Of a stretch of 64,000 bases of DNA, positions 53,521 to 64,000 are shown piece by piece. How positions within the stretch are numbered: position 1 is the stretch's first letter; every line of letters begins with the position of its first letter. The stretch lies in the NCBI RefSeq assembly GCF_019578655.1, contig NC_063256.1, positions 7,130,001 through 7,194,000 on the forward strand, read 5' to 3'. The notes beneath the pieces are model-generated. The model was not told where the DNA came from. It did no database searches and saw only the letters and a list, made by a program, of their open reading frames with translations. This DNA is from Ricinus communis (lineage: Eukaryota > Streptophyta > Magnoliopsida > Malpighiales > Euphorbiaceae). Made by a program: the position numbers and the translations under genes.

Positions 53521-55246
53521 ATGCCTCGGTAACTGCCATCATCCTCTTCTTTGTTACTTACATTTTTATTTTCTTCTCATAATAGAGAATTAATTTATTA
53601 ATTGCTTTGGTTTATGTTTCTGGTTCGATAAATTATAGGTACTACTGTGATTATTGCGACACTTACTTGACGCATGATTCTGTAAGTCTCTTTTTAATGG
53701 TTTTTGTTAGTGCTGTTTAGTTTGTTTATTATTCTGTTTGCTAAGTTATAGGTTGTATTAGTGATTATCATCTTATTGCTAGCAAATTCCTTTTACCCTC
53801 ATTATTTACTTATAAACCAATTGATATGGAAAAGCTTGTGGCTTTCTAGAACCTGATTCTTCAATTTATGGACCAGCACCGTGCTCAAGCCTCACATCGT
53901 CAAAGAGTTTCTGAAGCTAGTTCTTTTAAAGGGAAAAATCTATTTGGAAAAACGGTCTCTCTAGCAAGAACAAGAAGCCCTGTGCCATATATTTTCTTGA
54001 AACTTTAGTTACAGTATGGAATGCTTTTACTATTTGTTGTAGTCAACATCTACAATATGCATGTTCCAACATTTTAAATTGCTGATTATCCCCTGTTATG
54101 TATTTCAGCCCTCTGTTAGAAAGCAACATAATGCAGGTTATAAACATAAGGTACTTTTCTTTGTGTTCTTATTTCTTTCTTCATCAACCATTCCTGCCAT
54201 AATTTATTTTCTTATTTTTGTTTAAAAGTCTTGCAAAGCTGATTCTGTAAATTATCTTTAGGCAAATGTGAGATCCTATTATCAACAGTTTGAGGAGCAA
54301 CAAACCCAAAGTCTGATAGACCAAAGGATAAAGGAACATCTTGGACAAGCTGCAGCATTCCAGCAGGTTGGAGCTGCATACAATCAGCATCTACTGCAGA
54401 GGCCCCGCCTTCCTGTTCTACCAACACCTATGATGCCCATTCCAGGGAGTGCACAGTTACCTGCAAATACACCACTAATGCCTGGGATTAGGCCTCCTCC
54501 TGTCTTGCCAAGACCTGTTCCTGCTGCCCCAGGTGGAATTCAGCTATAAAGATGTCCATATTGTTGCATGCTATAATCCTGCTAACTCTTTATAAAAAAT
54601 TAGCTACTTTCTTTTTAAAAGATCATTAAAAGGATCTATTAGTTATAATAAAAAAGCCTAATATCTTTTTAGGTATGAAATTGCTAAAGTTGACCTGTAC
54701 AGGTTTTAAGCTGCCAAAGTTGATAATCTTAGCAATCTATTTGTTTTTTGTTCATATGCATACCCTTTTCAAGTGCTTCCATTATTTAATGTCACCATTT
54801 GGGATGCATGTGATGTATCACATTATATCCTGTTTATAATGAAATCTGTGATTAATCTGGTTCCCACTTTTCAAGTGCTTCTGTAATTTAATATCAACAT
54901 TTGTTTTGTATGTGATGTATGTATCATATTGTGATATATCCCGTTATTAATGAAATCTGTGATTTTTATTTGCTTTCACATATTGGTAGGTTACATGTCT
55001 TCTCCAGCCATGCCACCTATGGTGGCACCACCAGGCGCTCCTTCCTTACCTGGTCAAGTTAATGGTCTTCCAAGGCCTCCTATGTCAATTCCCCCAGCAA
55101 CTGTTCCTGGAAGTGCAGCAGTAGCCCCTCCTAGTGGTGCCCCCTCCATGGTTCCACCTGCTAGTTATCAAACTAATCCAGCACCACCCACTAGTGCAGG
55201 CTTTGATAGCTTCAATAACACCCCAAATCTTGAGGCTAATCATTAA
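53521..55246 (+). CDS. U1 small nuclear ribonucleoprotein C (U1-C), 206 aa
   Basis: U1-C stabilises pairing of U1 snRNA with 5' splice sites at the start of spliceosome assembly. Exons 53521-53528, 53639-53681, 54109-54150, 54262-54532 and 54990-55246 sum to 207 codons including the stop. The first coding exon has only 8 bases (ATGCCTCG). The N-terminus is the U1-type C2H2 zinc finger: MPRYYCDYCDTYLTHDS followed by PSVRKQHNAGYKHKANV, with the two Cys and two His in place. Then come a helix (YYQQFEEQQTQSLIDQRI) and a Pro/Met/Gly-rich tail typical of the family. A partial copy of the last exon and 3' flank sits at 8499-9148. The 3' flank has an acceptor-like acttgcag at 55563-55570, so the 3' UTR could be spliced. 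Confidence 0.95.
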
Positions 55247-56758
55247 TCTGATCAAATTGGTATTTTTTCCTCCTGTTTCTTAGTGAAGAAAGGAAGTTGA
55301 AAAGCAACCTTATACATCTATTTGGAATCTTTTGATGATTAAATGATGTTTGTAAACTTTTTTCTAGGGTAATGAGATTTAAAGCACTCCAGTTCAGAAG
55401 TGTTCTTTTGGTAATGTCTATGGTACTATAAGCATTAAGAAAGGATTTCGTGTTTATGGAACTACGATTCCAGTGGTGAACTTCAGTATTATTGGAAGTT
55501 TTGTTTCTAATGGAAATGTTTTTTGCAACTGGAACCTAGTTTAAATGTCCCTTGTTTTTTGTACTTGCAGAATGGTTTAATGACAATCTGCTTTTGTTAA
55601 AGGCATTGAGAAGAAACCAAAAACACCACTTGCACATTGTGCCGCCTTCAGTAGACCTTACCATATGGTATGTAATGTGCTCCTATGTGGTGCTAGACCC
55701 ATTATGGTTGAGAATGACCATCACTGTGAACTTCAATTACTGTAAAATAGACGTAATTAAACAAAAAATATCAAGATTTAGCTGAAGAGGTTTGCTTTTC
55801 CCTGAATTAAAATTTTCATTTGTTCTGGACATTGTACAGTCTTTTGTGCTTGATGCCACGGTTGTTTAAGTGAATCTATACATTGCTAGCACTGGTCTGT
55901 CTTACACAAAATATGGCAACATGCGCATTGTTTTGGTTGCGAACTCTGAATGCTTGAATTTGCAATTTGCTCAGCAAGAAAATCATGTGTTTAACATGAC
56001 TTCATCTAAAAAGGGTTCTTTAATCACCATAATCTCGGTGACCGCTAATTCTGCAACATCTCACCATGGAAAAGACAGACTACACCTATGTTTATGTTCC
56101 TGTATGACTTTCAGACAAAACAAAAAGAAACAAGGACACTAATTACATGTGTCAACAAAATAAGCATTTTTTCCTTCACCTTGTTCCAGGGCGTCCGCTT
56201 CTCTTTGCTCTATTTGTGAAAAGTTGATGTCTGTCAATTTATAGTTAAAAAGCAAGTATCAGCACAGAAGTTGAGGCATATCTTCAAAAGATAAGCACCT
56301 TTCTGCCACATAACATTTCAAAGAAAATACCCTGATCTACCCCATCATTGATGTGAATGAACTCAACAAAATAAACCAGGGATTCTAGACCTTCTACAAA
56401 ACATGCTTGATTAAGTAACCTTCTCTCCTGCCTGGGAAAGAGAAGTTTAAGTGGCATATACAATCAATTTTTTCCAGAGAAGCGGGAACCCTAAAATCTA
56501 AATCAACTTTTATCAAAATAAAGAAAGTGGCTCAAATCCATCAGCCATCAGTCTGAATATCCGGTCATTTTGTAAACTGTAGACCCATACCGTAAGCTCT
56601 ATTACAACAAAGCACTTTCTTTAGAAAGTAGTATTCTTACCCTGATCATAATGCTAGAGAATGCTTCAAATGCTTTTTGGTAAAGTTGTTAGACAGCATT
56701 CTCTACGGTAACAAGTAATTGTCTTTCTTTAAACATATATTTACCTTAAAAACTATGA
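55247..56758. other. Convergent 3' region of U1-C and the BRCT gene
   Basis: Holds the 3' UTRs of the two convergent genes. 55247-55795 is the part duplicated at 8647-9148. No further gene is seen in 55800-56758. Confidence 0.55.
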
Positions 56759-59700
56759 TTATCTTTGGTAGAGAAATCCTGACCTTTCATATTCGAATTT
56801 CTGGATAACTATCCCATTCAACAGAAGCTCTGAACTGTAAACTGCTGCTCCTGCAAGCAAGGTTAGACTCGTATTACTTTTACCAACCAGAGACTTACCT
56901 TTGCTATAAAAGAAAAGGAGTCCTATATTATTGTACCTTTATCAAGGAAAGGTACACATATAGAATGATCTTCTTCACATGAAAGGATCAATAAGTCATC
57001 AGGGATCTTCAGGTCAGATATTTGAAAATTTTGCACTGCCTGAAGAACATTACTCAGAAACTAAGGAAAACAGACTACAGACAGAAAGGTGTACGGTTCC
57101 GCCACCAAAAGCTACTAACCTTAGAATTAAATGGGTAGGAAGTAATACATACCTGGCCATGAACTGCCTTAATCAAGCTAGTAATCATTTCTACATCTGG
57201 TTTTATGTTTGGAGTAATTAAGACTCTTCGACCCTGCAAAGAGATCGTTGTTTATACATCCTAATCAAATGAAAACTGAAAACAACTGATTGATAACATC
57301 TATGTTGTGGCTAAATAATCTTAAAAGCTTCAGGTAATGACCTTTAGAAGTGGATGCTGGCTTGCACGAGCCAGTGAGGCAGGCATACTAAAACCAATTT
57401 CCTTTTCTTTCTTGGCATCTCTAAGGATATAATTTTTCTCATCAATTAGACAGCTTGCTTGCCCACAGCTCTCAAGCCATAAATGAGTCACCACTGGTTT
57501 ACCATGAGCAATAGCTTCAAACATATTCCTCGTACGAACAAATTTGTCTGCTATGAAATGTGTGGCATTCATTGAACATGATGCAATGGAGATGCCCAGC
57601 CGGGCTGTGATCTGTTCGAAGGAAGAAAAATACTATGTGTTTCATAAGTAACTTGATTGGAAGATAGGAAAAAAGAAAAGAAAGAAATATACCTTCTTTT
57701 GCTGCTTGATGATATCATCATCCAAATGCTGGCTAAACAGAACTTGGACATGGGACATATCTCTACGTTTTCTCAAATCTTTCCATGTAAAGTCAGGTTT
57801 TGGCTCTTGGATGCCTAGCCTAATAAGCTCTTTTAAAAGGGATGATTTGGGAAGAATTTTGTTGTATGGTTTTTTGTGACCTTCTTTTCTATCAATTTTT
57901 ATGCATAGGATGGAAGGGTTATTAGCTTCATTTAAATGGCTTGGCCGTCTGCGGGGCATTCTTTTCCCTTTGGGGCAGCTCCAAGCATTGAAATCTAAAG
58001 AACCGGTTAAAGAAGATACCTCCAAACTTCCTTGCTTTTGTCCAATCAGTTTGTTGTTTCTCGACACCTCAGATATATTGCAACACAATTTGATACTTTT
58101 TCCTTCAGCACTCGTCAATTCAAATACCTTAGCACTTCTCTTTCTTTTATATGTTATTATTTTTCCTTTCGTAATAGCATTCATCCTTTCTCCTGCACCA
58201 TCTGGCCCATCTTTAGTCCCTTCCAGTTCATCTCCAGTTATCCAATGCCTTTGGTGAGTAAATGGCTTCTCTTTGGTACAATTTCCTCCCACATTCAAGA
58301 TTCCAGATGGTTTAGCATTAGCATGCACAGAACTTCTCTTTCTTTTGTATGTAATTGTACTGCCCTTCACAGCATCATTCATCCCGTACCCTAGATTGTC
58401 TGACCCATCCTTTTTTCCTTCTAATTTACCTTCTCTTATCCAACGTCCAGTTTCCTGAGTAACAGGCTCTCCATGATGTATACATTCTTTGCCAAGTAAA
58501 ATACTCTCAAATGGTATTGATGAACTCCCGCAATCTTCACATTCCTTAGTGTTTTCTTCGCCTACCTTTCTTTTCTTGACAGGCTTTGCAGATTCTCTGG
58601 CTGAAAATTCATTCTGGTACATACTGTTCATCCCATTTAATTTTCCAGCCAAGGATTTGACCCTTTTCCTTCTTGTTGTTATTTCCAATTCATTATCTAA
58701 CTCCTGATAACTAGAGTGTGCCCGAGATGAACTGGCATACCTCTCTCTTTGCTTTGACATTCTTGCGATGCCTTCTGAATTAGAGAATGCACCCTTCTGA
58801 AGGCAAGGGCTTCTGAAATGAATTTTACTCTTCTCTATTCCTGGTGAAGGGTCTAAACGAGAACTTTGAGGACATTGGCTGACATTACCAGCACAGATGT
58901 CTGTGGGGAGACCATACGATAAGGCTTCCATAGCTTCGGCTGCCATTTGAGTGCCAAAACCAACATCAAACGTATCTGGTGCATTTTCTTCAGTGTTATA
59001 AGCATCTATATCCCGCCCCAATTGGACTTCATGCGATTGTTCATTTGAGTTCTTGACAGAGACATTCTCAAAATTCGTTTCAGATGCTTGTTCGAACCTG
59101 TTTATCTCTTTTGCTCTGCCAACTGCAGGCCTAGAATCTGAATAACAAGAAGCTGTCACTTCCTTTATGAGGTTTCTAGATTTCTCTTGCAACTTTTTAC
59201 CTGAGCAGCTAGCTTCCTTACTTTCAACACGCCCAAACTTCTGATGCCCTTTTACAGATCTTTGCTGGGAGCCTCCATGACCCAATGCTGTACCCGTCCT
59301 CTTGCTGAAGAAATCAATCCGTCCACAATGATCATTATCAACCCATTCAAAGATTCCATCATTTCCAACTGCAGTCCCCGTTTTAATTTGTTTAGCCAAG
59401 CTTTGACAACCCTTTATTCTTGAGACAGGAGAGGTTTTCTTCCTGATAGCATTTCTGGGCTTAGTTCCTGGAGAAGAGTCCACATTGTTAAGTGAGAGGT
59501 AGTGATTGACAAAGTCAAGCGCATTCGCTTGGGATGACTCTCTAGGTTCTTCAGAGCCAATATAATTTAACTCTGCAAACACTTGGTCATGTGTTAGCAT
59601 CGGAGGATGAATTTTTCCTGCATCTGTGCTTTCATCAACTTGTTCTGCCCCCAATGAATCCACACCAAAAGATTTCTTAAATTGGTCACTTTATCGCATA

Positions 59701-60704
59701 GATGATTCAATAAATGCTCATAGAAAAGAGAAAAACATATAATAATTGATAAAGAAAATCCAAACTTTTCCCAGATGAGACTTCTTTTCTTTTTTCATAC
59801 TAACCTGTTCCACAATGTTCACCAACAATAGAACCAACATAAGTTTCTTTAAAGTCATCCAGGTGAGGAGATGGTGGAGCAGGCTGCCTCCTTTGAGAAC
59901 CTACAGCATTCCCTTCTGTTCTTCTGTCTAGTTTAACATAAGAGTTTCCTTCATCTTCACTGTCAAGCACAACTTCCTTCTCATACTCAGTTATCTGTTG
60001 GGGCAGCCAAGCATTCTCTATGCAATCAGTATCATCTACCACTTCAATGTCAGGATCAAATGTCACCAAAGGTGTTCCATTGAAGGAACAATCAAGGGCA
60101 ATTGCATCATCGAAGGATTCTGTATCTTCAAACAACTGATCAATAACATTTTTCTTTTCCCAACCTAATTCTGTAATCAACAAAAGATACATAATTATAT
60201 TGTTGGATTAATTATTCGCTGAACATACTTCCACAAATTGTAAAAGCAGATTGCATTCAACATAATGGCATCGTTAGACTAAATACTGAAGCGAACAAAT
60301 ATTTTGCAATATACATTAGAACATGAGAAAAATATATCAAAAATCAACATCCTAATGGGGCTCTATTTTTCTTCACTGTCTCACATAACATTCGAAACAC
60401 ATGTGTTGTTTTTGGGTTCCATTTTAAGACCATAAAGTAGCAAAACTTTAACCCACGGTTATAAAAATAAATTAGCAAATGATTTGCAAGGGAGAAACAC
60501 AACAAAGATAATTTCAAAAAATTGTATTAAAAAAAGAAAAAAGAAAAGAGAATACGGAGTGATAAGCAATTGATAGATGAATAAGCTTTGATAGATGTGA
60601 TTATCAAATAAAATGAGAGAAATAAGAAAAGAAGTACCGGGTGGTAGTGATTGTGAATGAAAGTGAAGGACTTGGGTCTCACTGCTTTTGCTACAATCAG
60701 CCAT
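56759..60704 (-). CDS. Nuclear protein with C-terminal tandem BRCT domains, about 976 aa
   Basis: BRCT domains bind phosphopeptides in DNA-damage response proteins, so a role in DNA repair or checkpoint signalling is likely. Exons 60704-60638, 60170-59805, 59644-57693, 57611-57342, 57233-57153, 57039-56937 and 56850-56759 sum to 977 codons including the stop. Residues 1-145 are acidic. The 1.95 kb third exon encodes a long, hydrophilic, probably disordered region with basic clusters (YKRKRS twice). BRCT 1 (about 775-870) contains THFIADKFVRTRNMFEAIA and PVVTHLWLESC. BRCT 2 (about 886-976) contains GRRVLITPNI and DLLILSCEED and ends GIVIQKFEYERSG. The start of exon 3 is uncertain: only the CAG at 59647-59645 keeps the frame. 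It matches the neighbour order of At4g03130. Confidence 0.88.
58131..58449 (-). repeat. Internal two-copy repeat in the BRCT gene
   Basis: Within the third exon two units about 200 bp apart encode related segments: RWIREGKLEGKKDGSDN ... ITYKRKRSS and RHWITGDELEGTKDGPD ... ITYKRKRSA. They look like an old in-frame tandem duplication that doubled a basic cluster. Confidence 0.7.
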
Positions 60705-60866
60705 GAAAAGTTAACTTTTTATTTATTTTTTGGTTCAGTTCATAAAGTGCAAGAAAGCCACAGCATTGAGTCACCAGTTATTAGCACCAAAACAAAAAGG
60801 TTTTCAAGTAAAAGTATCAACGAAAGAAATTGATCAAAAAAAGGGAAAAAGAGATGACAGGTTTGA

Positions 60867-60874
60867 GCGGGAAA
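60867..60874 (-). promoter_or_regulatory. E2F-binding site upstream of the BRCT gene
   Basis: On the gene strand TTTCCCGC, a full E2F consensus match, 163-170 bp upstream of the ATG. It suggests G1/S expression, as for SCC3 in the same window. Confidence 0.55.
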
Positions 60875-60939
60875 CGAAAAGCAACCAAGTTAAGGAAATC
60901 TCAGACTTTGGTAAATATTTATTGGGCTCATAACAAAAT

Positions 60940-61011
60940 GGGCATTTGGTCTAGTGGTATGATTCTCGCTTAGGGTGCGAGAGGTCCCGAGTTCAATTCT
61001 CGGAATGCCCC
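60940..61011 (+). tRNA. tRNA-Pro (AGG)
   Basis: A 72-base cloverleaf without intron. The acceptor stem GGGCATT (60940-60946) pairs with AATGCCC (61004-61010), with discriminator C. The D arm holds the A box (tggtctagtggtat). The anticodon stem CTCGC/GCGAG encloses loop TTAGGGT with anticodon AGG. The T arm holds GAGTTCAATTC as B box. A Pol III terminator TTTT follows at 61015-61018. One position differs from its partner in the anticodon loop, and a few in the acceptor and T arms. Confidence 0.96.
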
Positions 61012-61014
61012 CTC

Positions 61015-61018
61015 TTTT
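61015..61018 (+). terminator. Pol III terminator of tRNA-Pro (AGG)
   Basis: TTTT four bases after the tRNA 3' end. Confidence 0.7.
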
Positions 61019-61057
61019 AACATTCTTTTATCATTTTTTTGTAAAATTAAAAAAACA

Positions 61058-61187
61058 ATTACATTTTTTACTTTCAGGTCCTTAACTTATTTCAGATTTG
61101 TTGTTAATTTTTTATAAAAAAAAATTACATTTTCTACTTTCAGGTCCTTTAACTTATTTCAGATTTGTTTCCAATTTTTTTGTAAAA
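61058..61187. repeat. Tandem duplication between the tRNA genes
   Basis: Two copies of a roughly 65-base unit (61058-61118 and 61123-61187) share aattacattttytactttcaggtcctt and aacttatttcagatttgtt. Confidence 0.8.
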
Positions 61188-61313
61188 GGGAATAGAACCA
61201 AGGAGTCAACATTAGGAAAAGAAGGGCGTCCGAGACGAAAGTGCCCCCAATTGTGAAAGGGAATAGAACCAATCATGGAGTCAACATTTGGAAAAAAAGG
61301 GGGCGTTCCGAGA
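61185..61313. repeat. Duplicated tRNA-Pro 3' flank with a decayed tRNA end
   Basis: 61185-61235 and 61256-61313 are copies: both read aaagggaatagaacca, then ggagtcaacatt, then a gggcg(t)tccgaga segment. In the right copy the last segment is the 3' end of the intact tRNA-Pro (TGG). In the left copy (61223-61235) only this 3' end remains, so a second minus-strand tRNA-Pro was lost. Confidence 0.7.
61292..61298 (-). terminator. Pol III terminator of tRNA-Pro (TGG)
   Basis: Seven T residues on the gene strand directly after the tRNA 3' end. Confidence 0.7.
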
Positions 61314-61371
61314 ATCGAACTCGGGACCTCTCGCACCCAAAGCGAGAATCATACCACTAGACCAAACGCCC
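61300..61371 (-). tRNA. tRNA-Pro (TGG)
   Basis: A 72-base cloverleaf on the minus strand without intron. The acceptor stem GGGCGTT pairs with AACGCCC, discriminator C. The anticodon stem CTCGC/GCGAG encloses loop TTTGGGT, giving anticodon TGG. The B box is GAGTTCGATTC. It converges with tRNA-Pro (AGG) 288 bases away and is nearly the same gene in sequence, so the two form an inverted pair. Confidence 0.96.
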
Positions 61372-61855
61372 AACTTGTTTTTTCGTTAGCCAAAAATAAA
61401 TCCTAAGAACAAGGTTATAGCTAGAATTCTTAAGGTTTAGGTGATTTTATAAATAAAATATTTTAAATCAACTAATATTCGAGTATAATAAATGGTTAAG
61501 ATCTTATTATCCAGTAATTGAATAAGTATGTTTCAACTTTATTTAAATATTGTTTTTGTTTTCAATTAAACAGTTTAGATTCCTCAAATATAATATATCA
61601 TGTTTTTTTTTTTTTTTGAGAATATTTACCTTATGATGTTTAACCAAATATTAAAATTTTTGAAAATTATATTTGGAAAATTATAAAATTTATAAGTTTA
61701 AAGCTAACTGAATTCTTATGTACAATAAACTTTAGAATCGTAACGTAACTAAAAAGTCTGAGATTCAAAAGTCTTAATTCTTATAAATTGAAATCTGGCA
61801 AAAGATCCGAACCCCACAAAGAAAAAGAAAAAAAAAACCTCAAAATTCATCCAAG
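61372..61855. other. Intergenic DNA before the F-box gene
   Basis: AT-rich, with a T run near 61603-61617. Contains the F-box gene promoter; no distinct element recognised. Confidence 0.45.
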
Positions 61856-63755
61856 ATGGAGTCTGCAAGTGAGAATAAGGATACTTCGGCAGAACTCCAA
61901 AGGTAATATACTTTTTCTTCAATTTTATGATCCCCATGTTGATGTTATATGATTAAGGTCCTTATTCTTATGTAATGCTTATATAATTAACTTACAGTCA
62001 TGTACTCTTCTCAAGCTTACTATCCTGGAAACTTGCTAGCTACCGCCTCCATCTAGTATGGATGTCCATCGAATCAAAATATTATATTCATTATTATTAT
62101 GGCTTTTCGTCTGGATTCAAGTTTTATACATTCTGAAAAATATCACAGAAATTGAGTTTGATATATAGTTACCTTCACGCACTAGATTTCCTGACAATTG
62201 TAAATGAAAACAATAATAACTATTATACAGTTAAGGCTTCAGCACAGATAGTCCCAAGGAACTTCTTTTAGGAAAAAAAAACAATCTTCCAATATTGTCA
62301 ACAAGAGATCTTTTACATTGCGAATGGATTGAAGGAGGACCATTTTTAATCATATTTGGCTATTTAAACTTCCTTTTTTTATAGAATTAATTTATACCAC
62401 ACAGTTCTTTTGCTTTTGTAAACAGGTAATGTAATTCTGTTGCTCTGATTGCAGATTGGGTAGCAAAAACAACTTTGAAGGATACTATTCCTAGTTGCTG
62501 GGTTGCTACCCTCCGATGTTAACCAAACTGTCTTTTTGATATTAATACGACATCCTTTTAATTAATCACTTTTTTTTTTCTGTTTTCAGGTGTTTTTTTT
62601 TTTTTTTTTTACTCTATAAAGTCTTTAGCCATAAATATAATTCCAGTAACAAAATAAGGGTAATGCATAACTGTGAAGTTCCCAGACATGCATTCTGAAT
62701 TCTCATTTCTGCTTAATTAGCTTGTTATCTGTTATCAAGATGTGTTGGAGAAGTATAAATACATGTTAATTTACTGAAGGAAAAATCTTGGCAGGGATAT
62801 CGTTGATGACAAGGCAGCCGAAAGAAAATGGTCTGATCTTCCCCTTGATATTTTACCAATGATTGCTGGTAGATTAGGCATAATTGACCTCATCAGTTTC
62901 CGCAGTGTTTGTAAGGATTGGAAGTCTGCCTCGGCGACAGCTTCAGCTGAGATAGAATCCTCACCGTTAAGAGAACCTTGGTTTCTACTTTACGGTGGAG
63001 AAGCTTCCCAGTGCCTCCTGCTAAGCAGAACTGGCAATAAATACACCATCAACATTCCAGAAATGAATGGTGCCACTTGCATAGCCTCAAAAAAAGGTTG
63101 GCTTCTTCTGCTCCGAGAAGAGGACTACTCCATTTACTTCTTCTGTCCATTTTCCCGTGCGAAAATAGACCTTCCAAAGTTGCAGAACCTGGCATCGGTT
63201 CCTAATCACTTGGCTGCATTTCCATCAGCACCCACATCCCAAGATTGCTTTGTTTCCATCGTATGCAGGGATGAAACATCGTCACCAGAAATGATCCAAC
63301 TGTATGTTCTTCTCCGAGGAGACAAAGAATGGACAAAGCATACTTACTCCCACACGTCTGTAGGAGAACTTGACAAAATCAAATGTGTAGCTTATTATGA
63401 CGATGAGCTACACATTATGGACGCTCGCACACAAATACTAATCACCTATTCCTTTAAGACTTCAATGTGGAAAAAGCATACGATACTTCATTACCCTGTC
63501 CCTCATGCTCCATTTCTGAAGTTTTGCATGGCAAGCAGTTACTTCCAAGAAAGAGATTTAAGAGAAAAGCTTGACTTAGAAGGAGATGTTTCGGTTACCA
63601 TTTGTGGGTCGGCATTTAAAATAGGAACAAAAAATCTAGATAGGGTCATTTTTAGTGAAAGCATCGATGCAACCGGAGGATCTGTGACCCGTAGGGTTAA
63701 AGGTGTATGGATCCATCCTCGATTCTTTATTCTTCCTCCAAACCAAAGCTGGTAG
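61856..63755 (+). CDS. F-box protein with DUF295-type C-terminus, 335 aa
   Basis: F-box proteins are substrate adaptors of SCF (SKP1-CUL1) ubiquitin ligases. Two exons, 61856-61902 and 62795-63755, give 336 codons including the stop. The F-box lies at residues 27-62 (KWSDLPLDILPMIAGRLG then SFRSVCKDW). The C-terminal part resembles plant DUF295 beta-propeller-like domains, with PWFLLYGG, GWLLLLREE, FFCPFSRAKIDLP and CVAYYDDELHIMDARTQ. The start is the ATG after an A-rich leader; the first exon encodes only 15 residues. A donor-like TG/GTAGGT overlaps the stop, so a further exon outside the window cannot be excluded; 335 aa is somewhat short for the family. The target is unknown. Confidence 0.88.
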
Positions 63756-64000
63756 GTTTTAAATAATTTTGATTCTTTTTTTAGTTCTTGGATATTCTTT
63801 CAGTGCATGTCTTGGATAATTTTGGAGTTTCGAATTTTATAAAATCTTTTGTTTGTTCATTTTAAACTATTTAAGGAACTCAATACTTTCTTTAGTTAAC
63901 ATCTCATTATTTCCATGTATCTGGCTATTACTTTTTTTTTATGAATATTTATCTAAAGTTAATTTAGAATTTGTTTATTACATACGTAAATTACATAAAG
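63756..64000. other. Downstream flank of the F-box gene
   Basis: AT-rich sequence, probably 3' UTR or, if the gene continues, an intron. Nothing else seen. Confidence 0.4.

Noticed and set aside
57901..58707. Several plus-strand frames of 60-120 codons
   Set aside because: Antisense shadows of the long third exon of the BRCT gene.

Overview
The window is nuclear DNA from a flowering plant, a eudicot and probably a rosid. Genes have many short introns with GT-AG borders, there are class III peroxidases and a plant-type CRIB-RopGAP, intergenic DNA is very AT-rich, and two nuclear tRNA-Pro genes are present. I reconstructed nine multi-exon protein genes by joining splice sites so that the frame stays open and the total length is a multiple of three. 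There is also one single-exon gene, two tRNA genes and a truncated gene copy. All exon borders are manual predictions without transcript support.

Layout. 0.7-8 kb, minus: cohesin subunit SCC3 (21 exons). 8.5-9.15 kb: a broken copy of the 3' end of the U1-C gene that lies intact at 53.5-55.2 kb. 9.8-12.6 kb, minus: NPL4. 14.3-15.8 and 20.4-22.0 kb, minus: two tandem class III peroxidases whose last exons are identical over about 517 bp although their other exons differ, which indicates gene conversion. 22.3-27.6 kb: gene-poor AT-rich DNA. 27.7-30.2 kb, plus: CRIB-RhoGAP. 31.6-32.0 kb, minus: a small acidic protein of unknown function. 35.5-42.1 kb, minus: a BRN1/CELF-like RNA-binding protein with probable introns in its 3' UTR. 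42.3-49.2 kb: gene-poor. 49.2-52.5 kb, minus: a mitochondrial carrier with one probable GC-AG intron. 53.5-55.2 kb, plus: U1 snRNP protein C. 56.8-60.7 kb, minus: a tandem-BRCT nuclear protein. 60.9-61.4 kb: two convergent tRNA-Pro genes (AGG and TGG). 61.9-63.8 kb, plus: an F-box protein.

From memory of Arabidopsis gene order, NPL4-SCC3 matches the At2g47970-At2g47980 neighbourhood. RhoGAP, BRN1, carrier, U1-C and BRCT match At4g03100-At4g03130 in order. The window therefore joins two conserved blocks, with the peroxidase pair and repeat-rich DNA between them.

The genes are mostly independent housekeeping functions: cohesion and DNA repair (SCC3, BRCT), RNA processing (U1-C, BRN1), protein extraction and turnover (NPL4, F-box), ROP signalling, mitochondrial transport and cell-wall peroxidases. 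SCC3 and the BRCT gene both have a consensus-like E2F site close upstream, which suggests S-phase expression. I found no CRISPR array, virus, toxin system or clearly new multi-gene system. The most informative features are the peroxidase conversion tract, the U1-C fragment, the tRNA-Pro pair with a decayed third copy, the GC-AG intron and the BRN1 3' UTR introns.
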